From: Sacculina carcini
Taxonomy: Eukaryota; Arthropoda; Thecostraca; Sacculinidae
Reading direction: 5' to 3'
DNA: 64,000 bases
Assembly: GCA_916048095.2 (NCBI GenBank)
Contig: OU696583.1
Coordinates: 7,531,322 to 7,595,321 of the forward strand
Positions 38,135 through 48,968 of this stretch are shown piece after piece. The notes under the pieces were generated by a model. It was given only the letters and a program-made list of their open reading frames with translations. It was not told the origin of the DNA and made no database searches. Numbering within the stretch: position 1 is the first letter of the stretch; every line of letters begins with the position of its first letter. Position numbers and translations under genes: made by a program.

Positions 38135-38309
38135 TTGTCGCTGAAGTCAGCATAAATCCATTGGTACCGCTTAGACCCAATGGTGCTGTTTCATGTGCTA
38201 CAAACTCGGCGGGCGCTGACATAGCGCTCATTTGCATATAGCGAGGTCCGACGCGCGTGCAAGGACGAGCTTGCTCAGCCCAGTCATTCAGCACTGCCAC
38301 TCCACCAAA
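38135..38309 (-). CDS. Alternative variable-region exon V4 (candidate)
   Basis: Opens FGGVAVLNDWAEQARPCTR and ends GTNGFMLTSAT. Acceptor CTTGCCTTGCAG is strong; donor GTCAGT; phase 0 to 1. Closely matches V5 (VAVL-N/S-DWA, PC-x-R) and V1. Confidence 0.75.
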
Positions 38310-39492
38310 CTGCAAGGCAAGGTATGATATGATCCATAAGCTAGCGGTTCTGGACATTTTCCCTGTCTGCACCCCTTTCAAGTCGTAAGTCAGTTCTCGA
38401 ACCCCCTTGATAGCTATATCAAAGAGAAAAAGATACAAACGATGCAATATCTCCTCGCACACTGTTTAAGAGGATTAAGCAGAAAAAAAATCCGGGAAGC
38501 ATAGTTAAAAGCCTATATTTTCTTGAATTTTTACAAATCTTTTCTTGAAGTTTATGAGGATTTAACAGAAAGATATTTCCGGTAAAAATGTAAAGCATAG
38601 TCTATGTTTTCTAGAATTTTTTTCGCGTGGATCCTTGAACTCTTTGGGAACCAGGTTCGCATCCCTAAGGATGCCACAACCCCCGTCTAAGAGCCCATGG
38701 ATTAAGCCGTCGTTATTGGGCAGAAATCGATTGGTCGTTGCCTGAACTGTTCTTGTTAAGGTGGCTAGATAGTGTGTGTGATAGTTATAGATATTATGTC
38801 AGCTCGTGAAATAAATTCATTGGACTGCCGCTGGTCAAACTGTTCCATACAATCCAATAAGCAATGCATTCACTGGAGAGAAAAACTGAAAAATGGAAAT
38901 GCTTCTGTTTTTGAAGTCGAACAATTAGATAGTGCCCAGGAAACCATAAGATCAAACCATCACAAAAAAGACACGCTGGAAAATATCACGAAGAAAAAAC
39001 ACCTTTCCTCATCAGAACTGCCCAGAGAAGCCAAGTGCGGGTATTACTGTAGAGAACGACACCACAGAACAACGAATCGCAAACAACAGTTGTAGGCAGC
39101 TTGATTGGAGAAAAATGCAATAACGCAGATGCGTTCGTTTCCGGTTGGAAGAAGAGAGGCATGCAAAAGGTCCGATGCGAAAACTGACTGTGAATGTGTT
39201 CAACACCAAGAGACAGTAGTCATAACCTGTAGCATTTTCTCAATCCAAATGAAAAACAAGAGAGCCGTAGCAATGAAAAGTTTTCATTGTTAGTACCTCA
39301 CACCAAGTTCACATATTTCACGAATAACCCTGCACCTCTCAACAGGTTTTCTTTCCATAGGATCCTCATATCTTTACTGAGATGCCATTTACGAGCCCTC
39401 TCCAAATGCAGCTTCGGTGATACCTCACAAGACGATGCTGAACACACGTGGAACCTAGCACAGACACAGAAGACACATCACATTCCAACTAC

Positions 39493-39721
39493 CTGCCGAA
39501 GAACTGGACAACGTCGGAGGTGGGACACGACTGCCGGTAGTGGAGGTGGTGATGGAGGGTCGCGTGCCGCCTAAACTTTGTAGCGCAATGGCGGCAAACT
39601 CTGGCTGGCTTCCCTGGTGGCGTTGGCACGGCCTGGTCGGCAGCTGGAAGTCGCTGTTCACCGCTGAAGCGGCCATCTGTAGCGCGTATGAGAACAAAAA
39701 GGTTTCTACCAGAGTGGCGGA
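39493..39721 (-). CDS. Alternative variable-region exon V3 (candidate)
   Basis: A 229-base open unit, acceptor CACCAG and donor GTAGTT (same donor sequence as V1), phase 0 to 1. It reads SATLVETFLFSYALQMAAS, later LPTRPCQRHQG, then a Ser/Thr/Pro-rich tail. The opening is less like the VAVLTD motif of the others, but the TRPCQ string is shared with V1. It is GC-rich compared with the surrounding intron. Weakest member of the array by similarity. Confidence 0.55.
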
Positions 39722-41326
39722 CTGGTGCAAGCGCGTAAGCAAGCGCAATTAGAGACAAGAAAGAAGATGCACATTTAATGATACACTTAACATATGTTTC
39801 ACGATCCCGATAAACTCAGCCGTATGGCGAAAATGACCACTTACAACCGATGAAATATAACTGGACATCAAGCGAACAGATTATCGTAAAATAAGTCAGG
39901 TCCGCCCAATCATCCCACCAATCTTGCAAGCTTAATATCGCGCAAGAGTAAGACAAACGTACTTCACATCATCAGATGACGCTGGCTGAAAAATATGAAG
40001 GAACACAAAAATTGATTGTGCCTGTGGGTCACAAACAAAGATGACGAGACCATTACACACACACATACACACAAACACACACACACACACACAAAGGCGC
40101 AATATTACGAGTTCCACGCATCAACCAACTTTGCCTCTTGTTGTTGCACGAAGCTTTTTTCGCTGTCCATGCAGAATCCGCGACACCGACACTGGCTTGG
40201 CTTGGCTTTCAGCCAACTGTGGCGCCTGGTTTTTACGAGAGGCGACTGTGTTTGCGTTTGGTGGCGAAGGGTGCCATTTGGTGACAGTGTTACGACGACG
40301 AGGCGACGCTCGAAACTCGACGACACGAGAGCAAACAGACAGACCTCGAAGAGGTGTCCTCTGCTTCAATTCTTTGCTTTTCCGCTCTGCAATTTGGCTG
40401 TTGGATAAAAACCCGTGCCGTGTCGTGCTGCGATGCCAAACGACCACCGCTAACGTCCAATTTCGCCAGCAATTTGGCAGTTATTCGCTGCCGACACTAT
40501 CCCATTGTGAAATGGTAGCAACTGCAGAATATGTGCCGTTCACAGACTGGATGAGATCCATGACTTTTCTACATGATCTCATGATCGCAGAATCGAATGT
40601 TGGCTCCTTGTTATACTGACAACAATAATGTTGGGTTAGCTATTCCTTGAGCAAGCTACTCCCTTTGAGGAGTGCAGCTTCTGTGTACAAACCAACATAA
40701 AGTGATAAACTTTCTACTAGATCCTTGGTTAAATGCCTATCTTCTTTCACTGATTCCCCACTTCTTAATGAGACAACTCTATATTTCACACAAGAGCGCT
40801 GATAATTTCAAGAAAATATGTTGTTCCACCAAATTAAATATAAGGAAGTCACTATAGAAAGGAAAATAAACGAATTCGGATTGATAAAACACATATATAT
40901 CCTTCAGTGCGACCTTCATTTCTCCACATGGCATCCCCTCCATTCTCCACTAGTGAGGAATTCTCAACAACTTACGGATCACTGTTTTCAGAGATGCCTG
41001 GCAATATGATAATAGCTTATGAGAAGAAAGCTTATGCAGCACACGGGCAATATACAGTAAAGCTGAAACACTCGATAAGTCTATGACACCAGCGATTAAA
41101 CGACGGAATTGCTTGCGATAACTGAAATTTCCGACGATGGTTAATCGTAAGTATGAAGGTTCATCCTACACCGCGTGTCAACATGCAAGCGCTATGCCTT
41201 ATTAAGTGTATTACGCAGAGTAATGTGTGTCTGAATGCTTTGCAGATCTTGAGGCGCATATATTTACAATTTTAACGATTCCCGCATCTTAATTGTGTGC
41301 ATGCGTCATGTGTCATGAAATCTTAC

Positions 41327-41492
41327 TGCCGACACGGCTGGGAGATTTTCTTCTTATGGCTGGATTCAAGAGCGACAATTGCAGTATTTGCTGGGAGCTC
41401 TGGATACGCGGAACTAAAGACAAAGTACGACGATTTAGCAGACAGATTCTCGTGTCGATCAAGAGATCGGTGAGCCGCGCCACTCCGCTCGT
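41327..41492 (-). CDS. Alternative variable-region exon V2 (candidate)
   Basis: Opens TSGVARLTDLLIDTRICLL and ends RRKSPSRVG. The acceptor TTTTCAG is excellent and the donor GTAAGA is consensus; phase 0 to 1 like the other cassettes. The motif GVARLTD plus a downstream Cys aligns with V1, V4 and V5. The tail is basic rather than acidic, unlike V1. Confidence 0.75.
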
Positions 41493-42250
41493 CTGAAAAC
41501 CCAAATCAACTAGCAATACACGAGCTGGATAGTCGCGCACAATTGGTCTCTGTGGCTCCATTTAGAATAGTCACCCTGTCGAACGCTGGCTATCTCATGA
41601 ATCTAGTCCATTTCAACGTGTAAAATTTGCACGTACACACTTGGTGCGCCACATACAACCTACCGTACTAGCGTACCAGCTCACCGTATATGCTGGTTGA
41701 TGAAAACCGGCCCTAATTGCAGAACGTTGCACAAAAAAGCGCAAGTGAACCGGATCAATTGATTGCAGATAAATTAGTGTCATCGTGCTAGGAAACAAAT
41801 GGATGAAGACAGATACTTAAGACCATGGGTACAACTTCGCTAATTGGCTGTGAGAGGTAGTTAGGAAAAACAATACTGTTTTCATGCAGGCAACACATAC
41901 TGAACTACTATAGTGGAACGACACATAAAATACGCTACAAATGAGATCTGCCACAATAATCAGCACTGCATATTACGGCTGACGTAGAAAGAATAAGTTG
42001 GTAAAACGAACTACGGCAAAACTGCGTAATTCGCAAAAGCGGTGCTATAGTGCTCGACTCCACATGCGCACTCTGATGAGAACAAATAACATCCAAGGTT
42101 GCACGACCAACAAACGACACCCTGTTCCGTCAAGGTGAATATGTACAGCAGGCCAACTTATTTACACCCTCCCGACACATCAAACCGGAACTCTCAATCG
42201 GTGATGCTTCACCCTTTCTTATAAAAACCTCACATTAATCATTAGCAAAC

Positions 42251-42431
42251 AGCGGCGGTGACAAAAGCGGGCTTGGAGGAGCAGAACTTCTCCCCTAAAT
42301 GTGCCATGCCCCCCCTGAGCCCCCTAAAAATCCTTGCCATGAGCATTCCGAGTGCAGTTTCGCCAAGCCCCCCGTATTTTTTCCCTTAGCTCGCCTCAGC
42401 CCACACGGAAAAAATTCTGGCGCCGCCACTG
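42251..42431. mobile_element. GGCGCCGCCACTG-type MITE, copy C
   Basis: Starts AGCGGCGGTGACAAAAGCGG and ends TTCTGGCGCCGCCACTG, with short inverted ends. Lies between V1 and V2. Confidence 0.78.
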
Positions 42432-42663
42432 TTATCAAAATTGTTGACAGGAAACCGTGGACAAGGAACGATTCCCAATCAACTGGACGAGTTTGCACGA
42501 TGCAGCGCCCGTCTGCTAGTCAAACGTATCCCACGTCAATGCTAACTCGAATACGTCCACTTCACCATATCTACAAGAGACAATCGAGTAAAACAATCGA
42601 CGAAGCAACATTGAGAGTGCCAGGGTGAGTGTCCGGGAGCTGAGGCCGGAACAATGCAACTAC

Positions 42664-42835
42664 CTTCCGCTGCCAGCATAGTATTTTGCTGAGTGAAAAC
42701 CGGGACCGGCAACGGCTCCTCACCAACGTCGTCCTCCAATACTTCGAACGAAGAAAAATAGACAGGAGTTGGCGAAATGCTCGCTTGACACGGCCGCGTC
42801 TTCAGTGTGAGACTGGTCAGTACAGCCACACTGGC
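42664..42835 (-). CDS. Alternative variable-region exon V1 (candidate)
   Basis: Opens ASVAVLTSLTLKTRPCQ and continues through ISPTPVYFSSFEVLEDDVGE, ending QQNTMLAAE. Acceptor GGAGACAG, donor GTAGTT, phase 0 to 1, which joins exon 11 (phase 0) to exon 12 (phase 1). It resembles V2, V4 and V5 over the first 17 residues and differs afterwards. In TEP/CD109 proteins this position holds a G-L/V-V-V-L-T-D strand followed by the hypervariable segment. Confidence 0.72.
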
Positions 42836-42864
42836 CTGTCTCCAAGCACACAAGTAGGTTAGTT

Positions 42865-42990
42865 AAGTGTAACCCGGATATAAGAGATTTGTCAGGAATG
42901 GAACAAAAGTCTCTCTTATATCCGGGTGAAATTACACGTAAACTATAGAAGACGGGCCAGAGGAAAAACTCTCTTTTAATCGGGGTTTTC
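42865..42990. mobile_element. pogo-like MITE, AGTGTAACCCGGATATAAGAG ends
   Basis: AGTGTAACCCGGATATAAG at one end and TCATATCCGGGGCACACTG at the other are imperfect inverted repeats. A related copy lies at 53850-53970. It ends about 30 bases upstream of the V1 acceptor. Confidence 0.7.
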
Positions 42991-43099
42991 TCATATCCGG
43001 GGCACACTGCAGTGCGTGGAAGCGCACGTGCAAGACGATTTGTGAGTAGAAATTCGGCTTGGAGAATACACAAACTGAATACATGGCCGGTTGCGTGAT

Positions 43100-44080
43100 G
43101 CACGTGTAACAATATGCTATTCTCATAGCAGGATGTGGTGTTTGCAATCTAGCGTTGTCATAGCAACAAGAATTGATTGATGCAATGAACTGCGATCATT
43201 GCAACAATGCACACTCCTTCCAACCAACAAACACAGCCGTAACGAATGAGTCAAACACAAACAGCATGACCCGATATATACACAAATCGCTCCTTGACCC
43301 AATATACTTGCTGGAGACGAGCGGTGCACCAGGCTTTGAATTCTGTCAGATTGTCATGTGGCGACCATGGTAAATTGCCACTTGAAAAAACTCCTGACAA
43401 TTTCTGCGTCTCGACAAATCATTGGGCCGGGCCAATTTTGCGTTCTTATTCAGCTTGCTGTTTCTGATTGCATGATGGCATAGAGTGCAGAAAAACATTG
43501 CCGTATGCAAATTTCAACACTAGGTAGAGCTGCACTAAAAAACCTGGCGTAAATTTGGAAAAATAACTAAATATAAGGATTAGATTAAGACACACAATAA
43601 ATAAAATAACTTTGAAATATTATGAGAAAACTTTATGACAGGCGTTGTCAGCAACGCAACTATACGCGCATCTTAAGAATTGCTATTTGGAGGTTCTGTT
43701 CATAACAGAAGCACATGATGAGAAACAGAGGACTATTTCCTGTATATGTCTATATGCCGTTCTGATTTTCACACCGAGTAAACTCGCTAAATTACCAAGC
43801 AAATTAAATTCAATATTACCTATTCGCATAGTCAAAATATGACCAAAATTAACATTGAACATGTGACAAAAATTATGTTAAATTATTATATTTACTTATA
43901 TTAGTGTATTTTAAAATATAATAAATTATGTACTACAAATATTACATGATTTAAATTACGATTTCCAAATTTTTAGTTGTTTACTGCGAAAAATTACCGC
44001 TGAACTCCAATTGAACATAATTAACTCCAACAAGATCATAGATTTCTTTTAATATCAAAGTTACAATCAAGTCGATAATT
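43100..44080. other. TEP intron between exon 11 and V1
   Basis: AT-rich with no recognised repeat or exon. A minus-strand open stretch near 43170-43370 lacks a fitting donor. Confidence 0.5.
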
Positions 44081-44128
44081 TGCGTATCACCGTTTGTGTA
44101 TGTGTATGTGAGTTTGTGTGTGTCGTAC

Positions 44129-44364
44129 GTCGAACGCTGTCACGGTGTCAACATAAGGTGACTCCCAGAAGGAGCCTCCCCAGTGTCGTCCCCAGGTGCT
44201 GCGACGTTGACGAGGTGCCCTCGGCAAAGGTGCGCGTGTGCTTGGGACGGTCACAGGGATAGGTTGTGCCGGCGGGTCAGTGAGATTGTCTTCTTCAGCA
44301 CCAGAGAGCTCTTCATCATGTGAATCGATCAATTCCCCACCATTCTCCTCAAGCTTTGTAGGTT
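44129..44364 (-). CDS. TEP exon 11: acidic/proline linker with furin-like RQRR site
   Basis: Begins EPTKLEENGGELIDSHDEEL, passes through a Pro/Thr-rich stretch and LPRAPRQRRSTWGRHWGG, and ends SPYVDTVTAFD. RQRR fits the R-X-K/R-R furin consensus at the place where C3 and CD109 are cut. The acceptor TTATAG is phase 1. The chosen donor GTACGA after GAC gives phase 0 and fits every downstream cassette; a GT a few codons earlier is a weaker alternative. Confidence 0.88.
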
Positions 44365-45165
44365 CTATAATGAGACGACATGCATACACATGCATGCATA
44401 CGCATGAGCTTGCTCGATGGACATTTCTGCCATTTTATTACTTGTATATTCGTATGAAATGATTGCGATGTGAAAAGTGTGGCAATAAACTGCACAAACA
44501 AACAAACAAACACACACATACAAACAATACAAACAATACAATACTCATTTACTTAACACACCCACACGCACACATATATATATATATAGTAAATTTTCCA
44601 CCATATCAACAAAGCTTGTAGTTCTCAGCATTAAAATGTGGTTTCTTCCCGGCAGCATTTCTCAGTTTGCCCATAAGCAAAAACTATGCAATAACAGGCA
44701 CTCGTTTGAACAACATTTCCCATCCAAAAAGGGGAGATAAAATAAGGAGTTAGAAAATCGATTAATTGTTTTGAATGCTATCTTAGAAATTTGAGCGTTG
44801 TCTAACAAAAAGCGTTTGTTAATGCTATACGAGTGGGTGTTCAGTTTTTACAAATACACATACAGTGTGTAATTTGATTAATATAATACAAGTTTAACGT
44901 GAAAGCTCTGAGATTTAATGTGTTTGAGTAGGGTTTGATATTTGGGAAAAATGGCCTTTCGGCCAACAATCGTGAAACTTCCACCGCTTTGACGTAGTTC
45001 TGAAAATTGGTGTTTTCAGAAAATTTGAAAATCGTTTGAAAATTGGAAAAAACGGAGCCAGCCATTCCGCCCGCATTACTTGATTTTCATACTTTCGTAA
45101 ACGTAAGTGTCACCCACACACACACCCGCACATACATATAGCACAAATGGAGATGTCAAACACAC

Positions 45166-45240
45166 CTGGGATGATCATCTCCTCGATTTCTTCCAACGAC
45201 AGTTCCGGAAGACGTCCCGGCTCAATATTGGCCTCGCCGT
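45166..45240 (-). CDS. TEP exon 10: short acidic linker exon
   Basis: A 75-base exon coding GEANIEPGRLPELSLEEIEE followed by MIIP. Acceptor CAACAG, donor GTGTGT, phases 1 to 1. It leads into the linker/furin region and is strongly acidic. A small phase-symmetric exon could be skipped without shifting the frame. Confidence 0.85.
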
Positions 45241-45739
45241 CTGTTGTGCAATTGCAAGCACAAAAATCAGTGTTGCCCGTGCAACAAGCGTAGATAAATC
45301 TGGTAGGTAGATTAGGTATGTGAGCTGCCGTAATAGATTACTCTTAACATATATAAGAGATCATGCATCTGTCCGCAAGTGTGTCCAGATAATGTACGTA
45401 ATTGACTGTCGCCCACGTTCAACTTTGCGTAATTGCTTGTCGTTTAAGTTCGCACTCTTCAACGATTAAAATCAGCAAGTTTTTATATCAGTATATACTA
45501 GTGATGTATTTATTTCGGGTTATTTGTTGATAGTAAATATTTTCAGCTCTCTCCAGGAATCCCTGCACTTAACGATGATATAATAAACTCTTTATATCCA
45601 GGACACGCAAACGTACTAAGGATTTTTGCCAGTTTTACTGATTACAGCGGTAAATGACACTTAAATAACGTGAATCGCAAAGAACTTTGTGCTCAAAACC
45701 CCAACGGAGATACCACATAAGACAAAACATATTTATCAC

Positions 45740-45883
45740 GTTTTTCCTGGCAGTACTCGTAGTCATTCTGTTGAGGTCTACCATCGTAGCGACCAATGTT
45801 GAACTCCTTCAGTCGACGGAAAATGTCTTCCAGTCGCACACGATGCGAGTTACCCAGCAAATTCACCGATTTGTCCACAATAT
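45740..45883 (-). CDS. TEP exon 9: MG6 (VDKSV block)
   Basis: Reads DIVDKSVNLLGNSHRVRLED then IFRRLKEFNIGRYDG, the conserved MG6 VDKSV-LL-...-L.LEDIF strand-helix. Acceptor GTGCAG; donor GTGATA after 45740, phase 1, matching exon 10. Confidence 0.92.
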
Positions 45884-46075
45884 CTGCACATGATACACGT
45901 GCACACAAAATCGATAATTGTTTAGTACACCTGAATATCTGCAAGAAACTTTCTGCAGCAGTAACACGTTTTCCAAATTTCGCAAGCAAACCCAAATCTC
46001 AAATTTATTTCTAATGGTTCTTTCTTCATTAGCTTTGAATTTCCTGACTAAAGCCTTTACCATTCGAATTCCATT

Positions 46076-46190
46076 TCATTCTAAATCTTGTGGGCGCTTC
46101 CGGTACATGGGGCCACCGCAGGGTGGTAATAGTGCACTTGCACTCTTCCCCCATGCTACTGGATTTGCCAGTAATTAATAATAACATTAA
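46076..46190 (+). repeat. ACATGGGGCCACCGCAGG repeat, copy 2
   Basis: The plus frame reads MGPPQGGNSALALFPHATGF and the copy ends in TAATTAATAATAAC. The conserved reading frame in two copies hints at a LINE ORF2 C-terminus. Confidence 0.65.
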
Positions 46191-46879
46191 TAGTATTAAT
46201 AATAGCTTTATTATGCGAACCAAAATAATTGTAATAGTTGTGAACGTGTTTATTTCATTGTTTATTTATTATTATTTTATTTTATTCCTCATATTACGCA
46301 TCTTCGTCTAGTATGTAGGCGACATTGAATACATTTGTTTCTTTGTTAGTGAGTCAACCAATATTTGTCCATAATTGTTTGATATCAATATGTGTCGGCA
46401 AAGTTTTTCGTGTCAAATCGAACATATTTCACATTTGCTCTGAAACATCAGGCCATTTTCGATATTTTCTGACTTATAACAAACCTTACTTTCAATTCCG
46501 TCTTGAATTCCGCTTTTACTCTAACGAATTGATTGATAAAATTGACAAATTCTCTTTATAAGTAGTGGTTATATTTGAATATAATTCAATATGTAAAAAT
46601 TTAATTTAATCATGTTGTGCTTCGATTATATCAGGATTATAATTTAATCATGGGTCTGCTTAGAATTCCAAGACCAGCCATGCATTTATATGCATTGCAT
46701 ACTCAAATTATATTGGGTATGTGGGTATTATATAAACACATACTTTGGCGACAGAATAGTTCTTTTCTACGAGCATTTAGCGACCCAATAAAATGGATTG
46801 CAGAGCCAACATTGAGTGACATCACAGGGATTAGGAACCAATACTATAGAAAACACCATATGCAGCACACTCCAAAAAC

Positions 46880-47085
46880 CAGATATCAGTCATGTGTTGT
46901 GCCATGCATTCTGGGGAGGTGGCCCTCTCTAATACGTCTTCCGTCCTTGTGGCGCCATAGCGTGGAGAGGGTTGGTTCTGCGGTGGCAGCGAGCTGCACG
47001 GGGCACACCTGTGTGTGTTCCTAAGCTTCAACTTCTTCCCGTGTAGAAGCTATCACTTGAGGCCTTTAGCGTTTAACTTTTAAAC
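46880..47085 (+). mobile_element. tRNA-Val-like SINE, copy 3 (head lost)
   Basis: Contains AGATATCAGTCATGTGTTG, CTCTCTAATACGTCTTCCG and GAGCTGCACGGGGCACACC, the SINE body in plus orientation, without the tRNA head. It ends about 20 bases from the donor of exon 8. Confidence 0.8.
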
Positions 47086-47105
47086 CACACATTTCGCAGA
47101 CTTAC

Positions 47106-47330
47106 CAAGACCACATAGCGAATTGGCAGCTGAGGTGACTTGTAGCGACACCAAATCTCCTGGACGAACACGCTGCTGTGTCCACTGCAGCGACACATTG
47201 TTGGCAAGACAGGGAGCGACCTGATAACTCTGCGAATCGGCCACTAATTGGCCATCAACGACCGTGTACACCAGCAGCTTGAAGTCGCTCGCCATATCGG
47301 CAGTGACATCCACGTGCAACTTCACCTCAC
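47106..47330 (-). CDS. TEP exon 8: MG6 first half
   Basis: Reads EVKLHVDVTADMASDFKLLV, then YTVVDGQLVADSQSYQV and ends AANSLCGLG, the block that precedes VDKSV in all family members. The acceptor CACACAG is formed by the end of a CA repeat. The donor is a perfect GTAAGT, phase 1. Confidence 0.95.
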
Positions 47331-47574
47331 CTGTGTGTGTGTTTGTGTGTTTGTGTGTGTGCGTGTGTGTGTGTGTGTGTTTATGCAAGTGCGTTCAGTT
47401 TAGTTCAGTTCAAAAACATGCATCATTTTTGAATTTATGTGTTTAATTTTTTTACGTATAGACAATCTAAATATTGTCAAATACTTCTTAACATAACAAT
47501 ATAACAATTACAGATTTAATAACACAAACCTACGACAACATCCCGTTGAGCTATACAGCTCTCAGACGCACATT

Positions 47575-47768
47575 CACCAGTATGTGTATGTGTATGTGTA
47601 TGTGTGTTTGAGTGAGTGCGTATCTGTGTGTGTATGTGTGTGTATATATATTTGAGTGAGCGAGTGAGCGTGTTTGTGTGTATGTATGTGTGCGTATGTA
47701 TGTGTGTGTGTGTTTGTTAGTTTGTTTATGTGTGTGTGTGTGTTTGTTAGTGTGTGTGTGTGTGTTTG

Positions 47769-47828
<60 letters not shown>
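47575..47828. repeat. Compound TG microsatellite
   Basis: TGTATG, GAGTGAGTG and a long pure TG run at 47770-47827, in intron 7. Confidence 0.9.
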
Positions 47829-47830
<2 letters not shown>

Positions 47831-48835
47831 GTTTGTCGGGAAGACAGTGAAAAATAGCCAACTAATTGTTGGAAAAACTATTAACTTGCAGACACGTCAC
47901 ACAAACATTGGTAGACATTTATAAGAAAAATGTGCAAGCTGACCGAGGCTATTTTTCAACAATAGTATATTATATTATACAATATTATATTTTTATTATA
48001 TAAGAATTATATAGAAATCCAAAGAATTAAAATCCAATAAAATACACCGAGAAATCCAAAGAAATTAACAGAATTATATAGACAATATAGGAATTATAAG
48101 AATTGATTATAGTAATATTATATAAGAATAATATATTAGTGAACAATATTATAGGTAGCAAAAACAGATTTTCTAGGACGAATATAGGAAAACGCACTGT
48201 TTTATTTCCCGAAACACATTCAACCAGATTTGCTCGTAAACATCAAGCCACAAGACTTTTATAGAAACAATATCGACAACTTGAAGTATATCCTAACGAA
48301 ATTCTACACAAAACCCCATTTTTATTTGAAGATATTTGAAGAGACATTACTGCGATTCCTGTCCATGTTTCACAATTAATTAATCATACTTGAAACTTTT
48401 CCCAAATTAACCAATTTGGTAAGGAGATTTCAAGGTAGCTGTGAATTCAAGTACATCTTAGTCGTATATCTTAGGCGTATCATCATCGTATCATCTTAGG
48501 CGATGTGCAGCCTGTAGGGAATTTCCCACTGGTGGTGGGAAATGAATGAGTTGCCAAGTGGGAAATTTAAGATCGGACAGAACAGGACAACTATGTGTGC
48601 GTGTGATTTTAATAAATCCGAATTGATATATTATCGTTTTAGTGGCTTATTGTGACATTTAATCTGGTGGAGAAACTGAATTTATTGCATTTATCAGCGC
48701 TATTGTGTGGAAAATGAAGAGATGGCTCATTAAGAAGTGGGGAATCAGAGAGGGGAAAAGGCTGAGAACCACTGACATATACCGACACGTGTGTTCACAG
48801 TTGCACGATGTTGCAATAAATCGACCAAATCTCAC
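47829..48835. other. TEP intron 7, AT-rich
   Basis: Repeated TATAAGAATTATATAG-like strings at 47990-48130, otherwise unique. A GTTGAGAACC/GGCTGAGAACCACTG hAT-like end lies near 48756-48774. Confidence 0.5.
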
Positions 48836-48968
48836 CAGTGGGCATAGTGTTGAGAACCGGAACTTCCGGCGCTTGCAACACCAACTCCCCATCACTGTAC
48901 AGGGGCTGATTTTGACTGAAATCCACGTTCATTGAGCCAGTGTGCAGAATGTTACCCCGACCCAACAC
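48836..48968 (-). CDS. TEP exon 7: MG5 to MG6
   Basis: Reads VLGRGNILHTGSMNVDF and ends APEVPVLNTMPTG. The RGNI block marks the second half of MG5. Acceptor TATAG, donor GTGAGA-like after 48836, phase 1. Confidence 0.92.

Larger units (their letters stand above)
35626..44128. other. Variable-exon interval of the TEP gene
   Basis: This 8.5-kb stretch between constant exons 11 and 12 is unusually poor in long microsatellites compared with the rest of the gene. It holds V1-V5, three GGCGCCGCCACTG MITEs, a pogo-like MITE at 42865-42990 and one CA tract each near 37765 and 40055. Other open frames here (38772-39095 plus, 40041-40619 plus, 41613-41798 minus) showed no family motif. Confidence 0.7.

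Noticed and set aside
38772..39095. 107-residue plus-strand open frame inside the variable-exon interval
   Set aside because: No recognised motif, no splice support, antisense to the TEP gene; a transposase remnant is possible but unsupported.
39012..39209. Possible extra cassette opening SVFASDLLHASLL
   Set aside because: Acceptor TTCACAG fits phase 0, but no convincing phase-1 donor follows and the VAVLTD motif is poor.
40041..40619. 192-residue plus-strand open frame
   Set aside because: Begins in a CA repeat and has no family motif. Minus-strand readings of the same stretch (HDTARVFIQQPNC) were tested as a sixth cassette, but no phase-1 donor was found.
41613..41798. Possible extra cassette with donor ACG then GTGAGC
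   Set aside because: Good donor, but the phase-0 frame from the only good acceptor hits a stop and no motif matches V1-V5.
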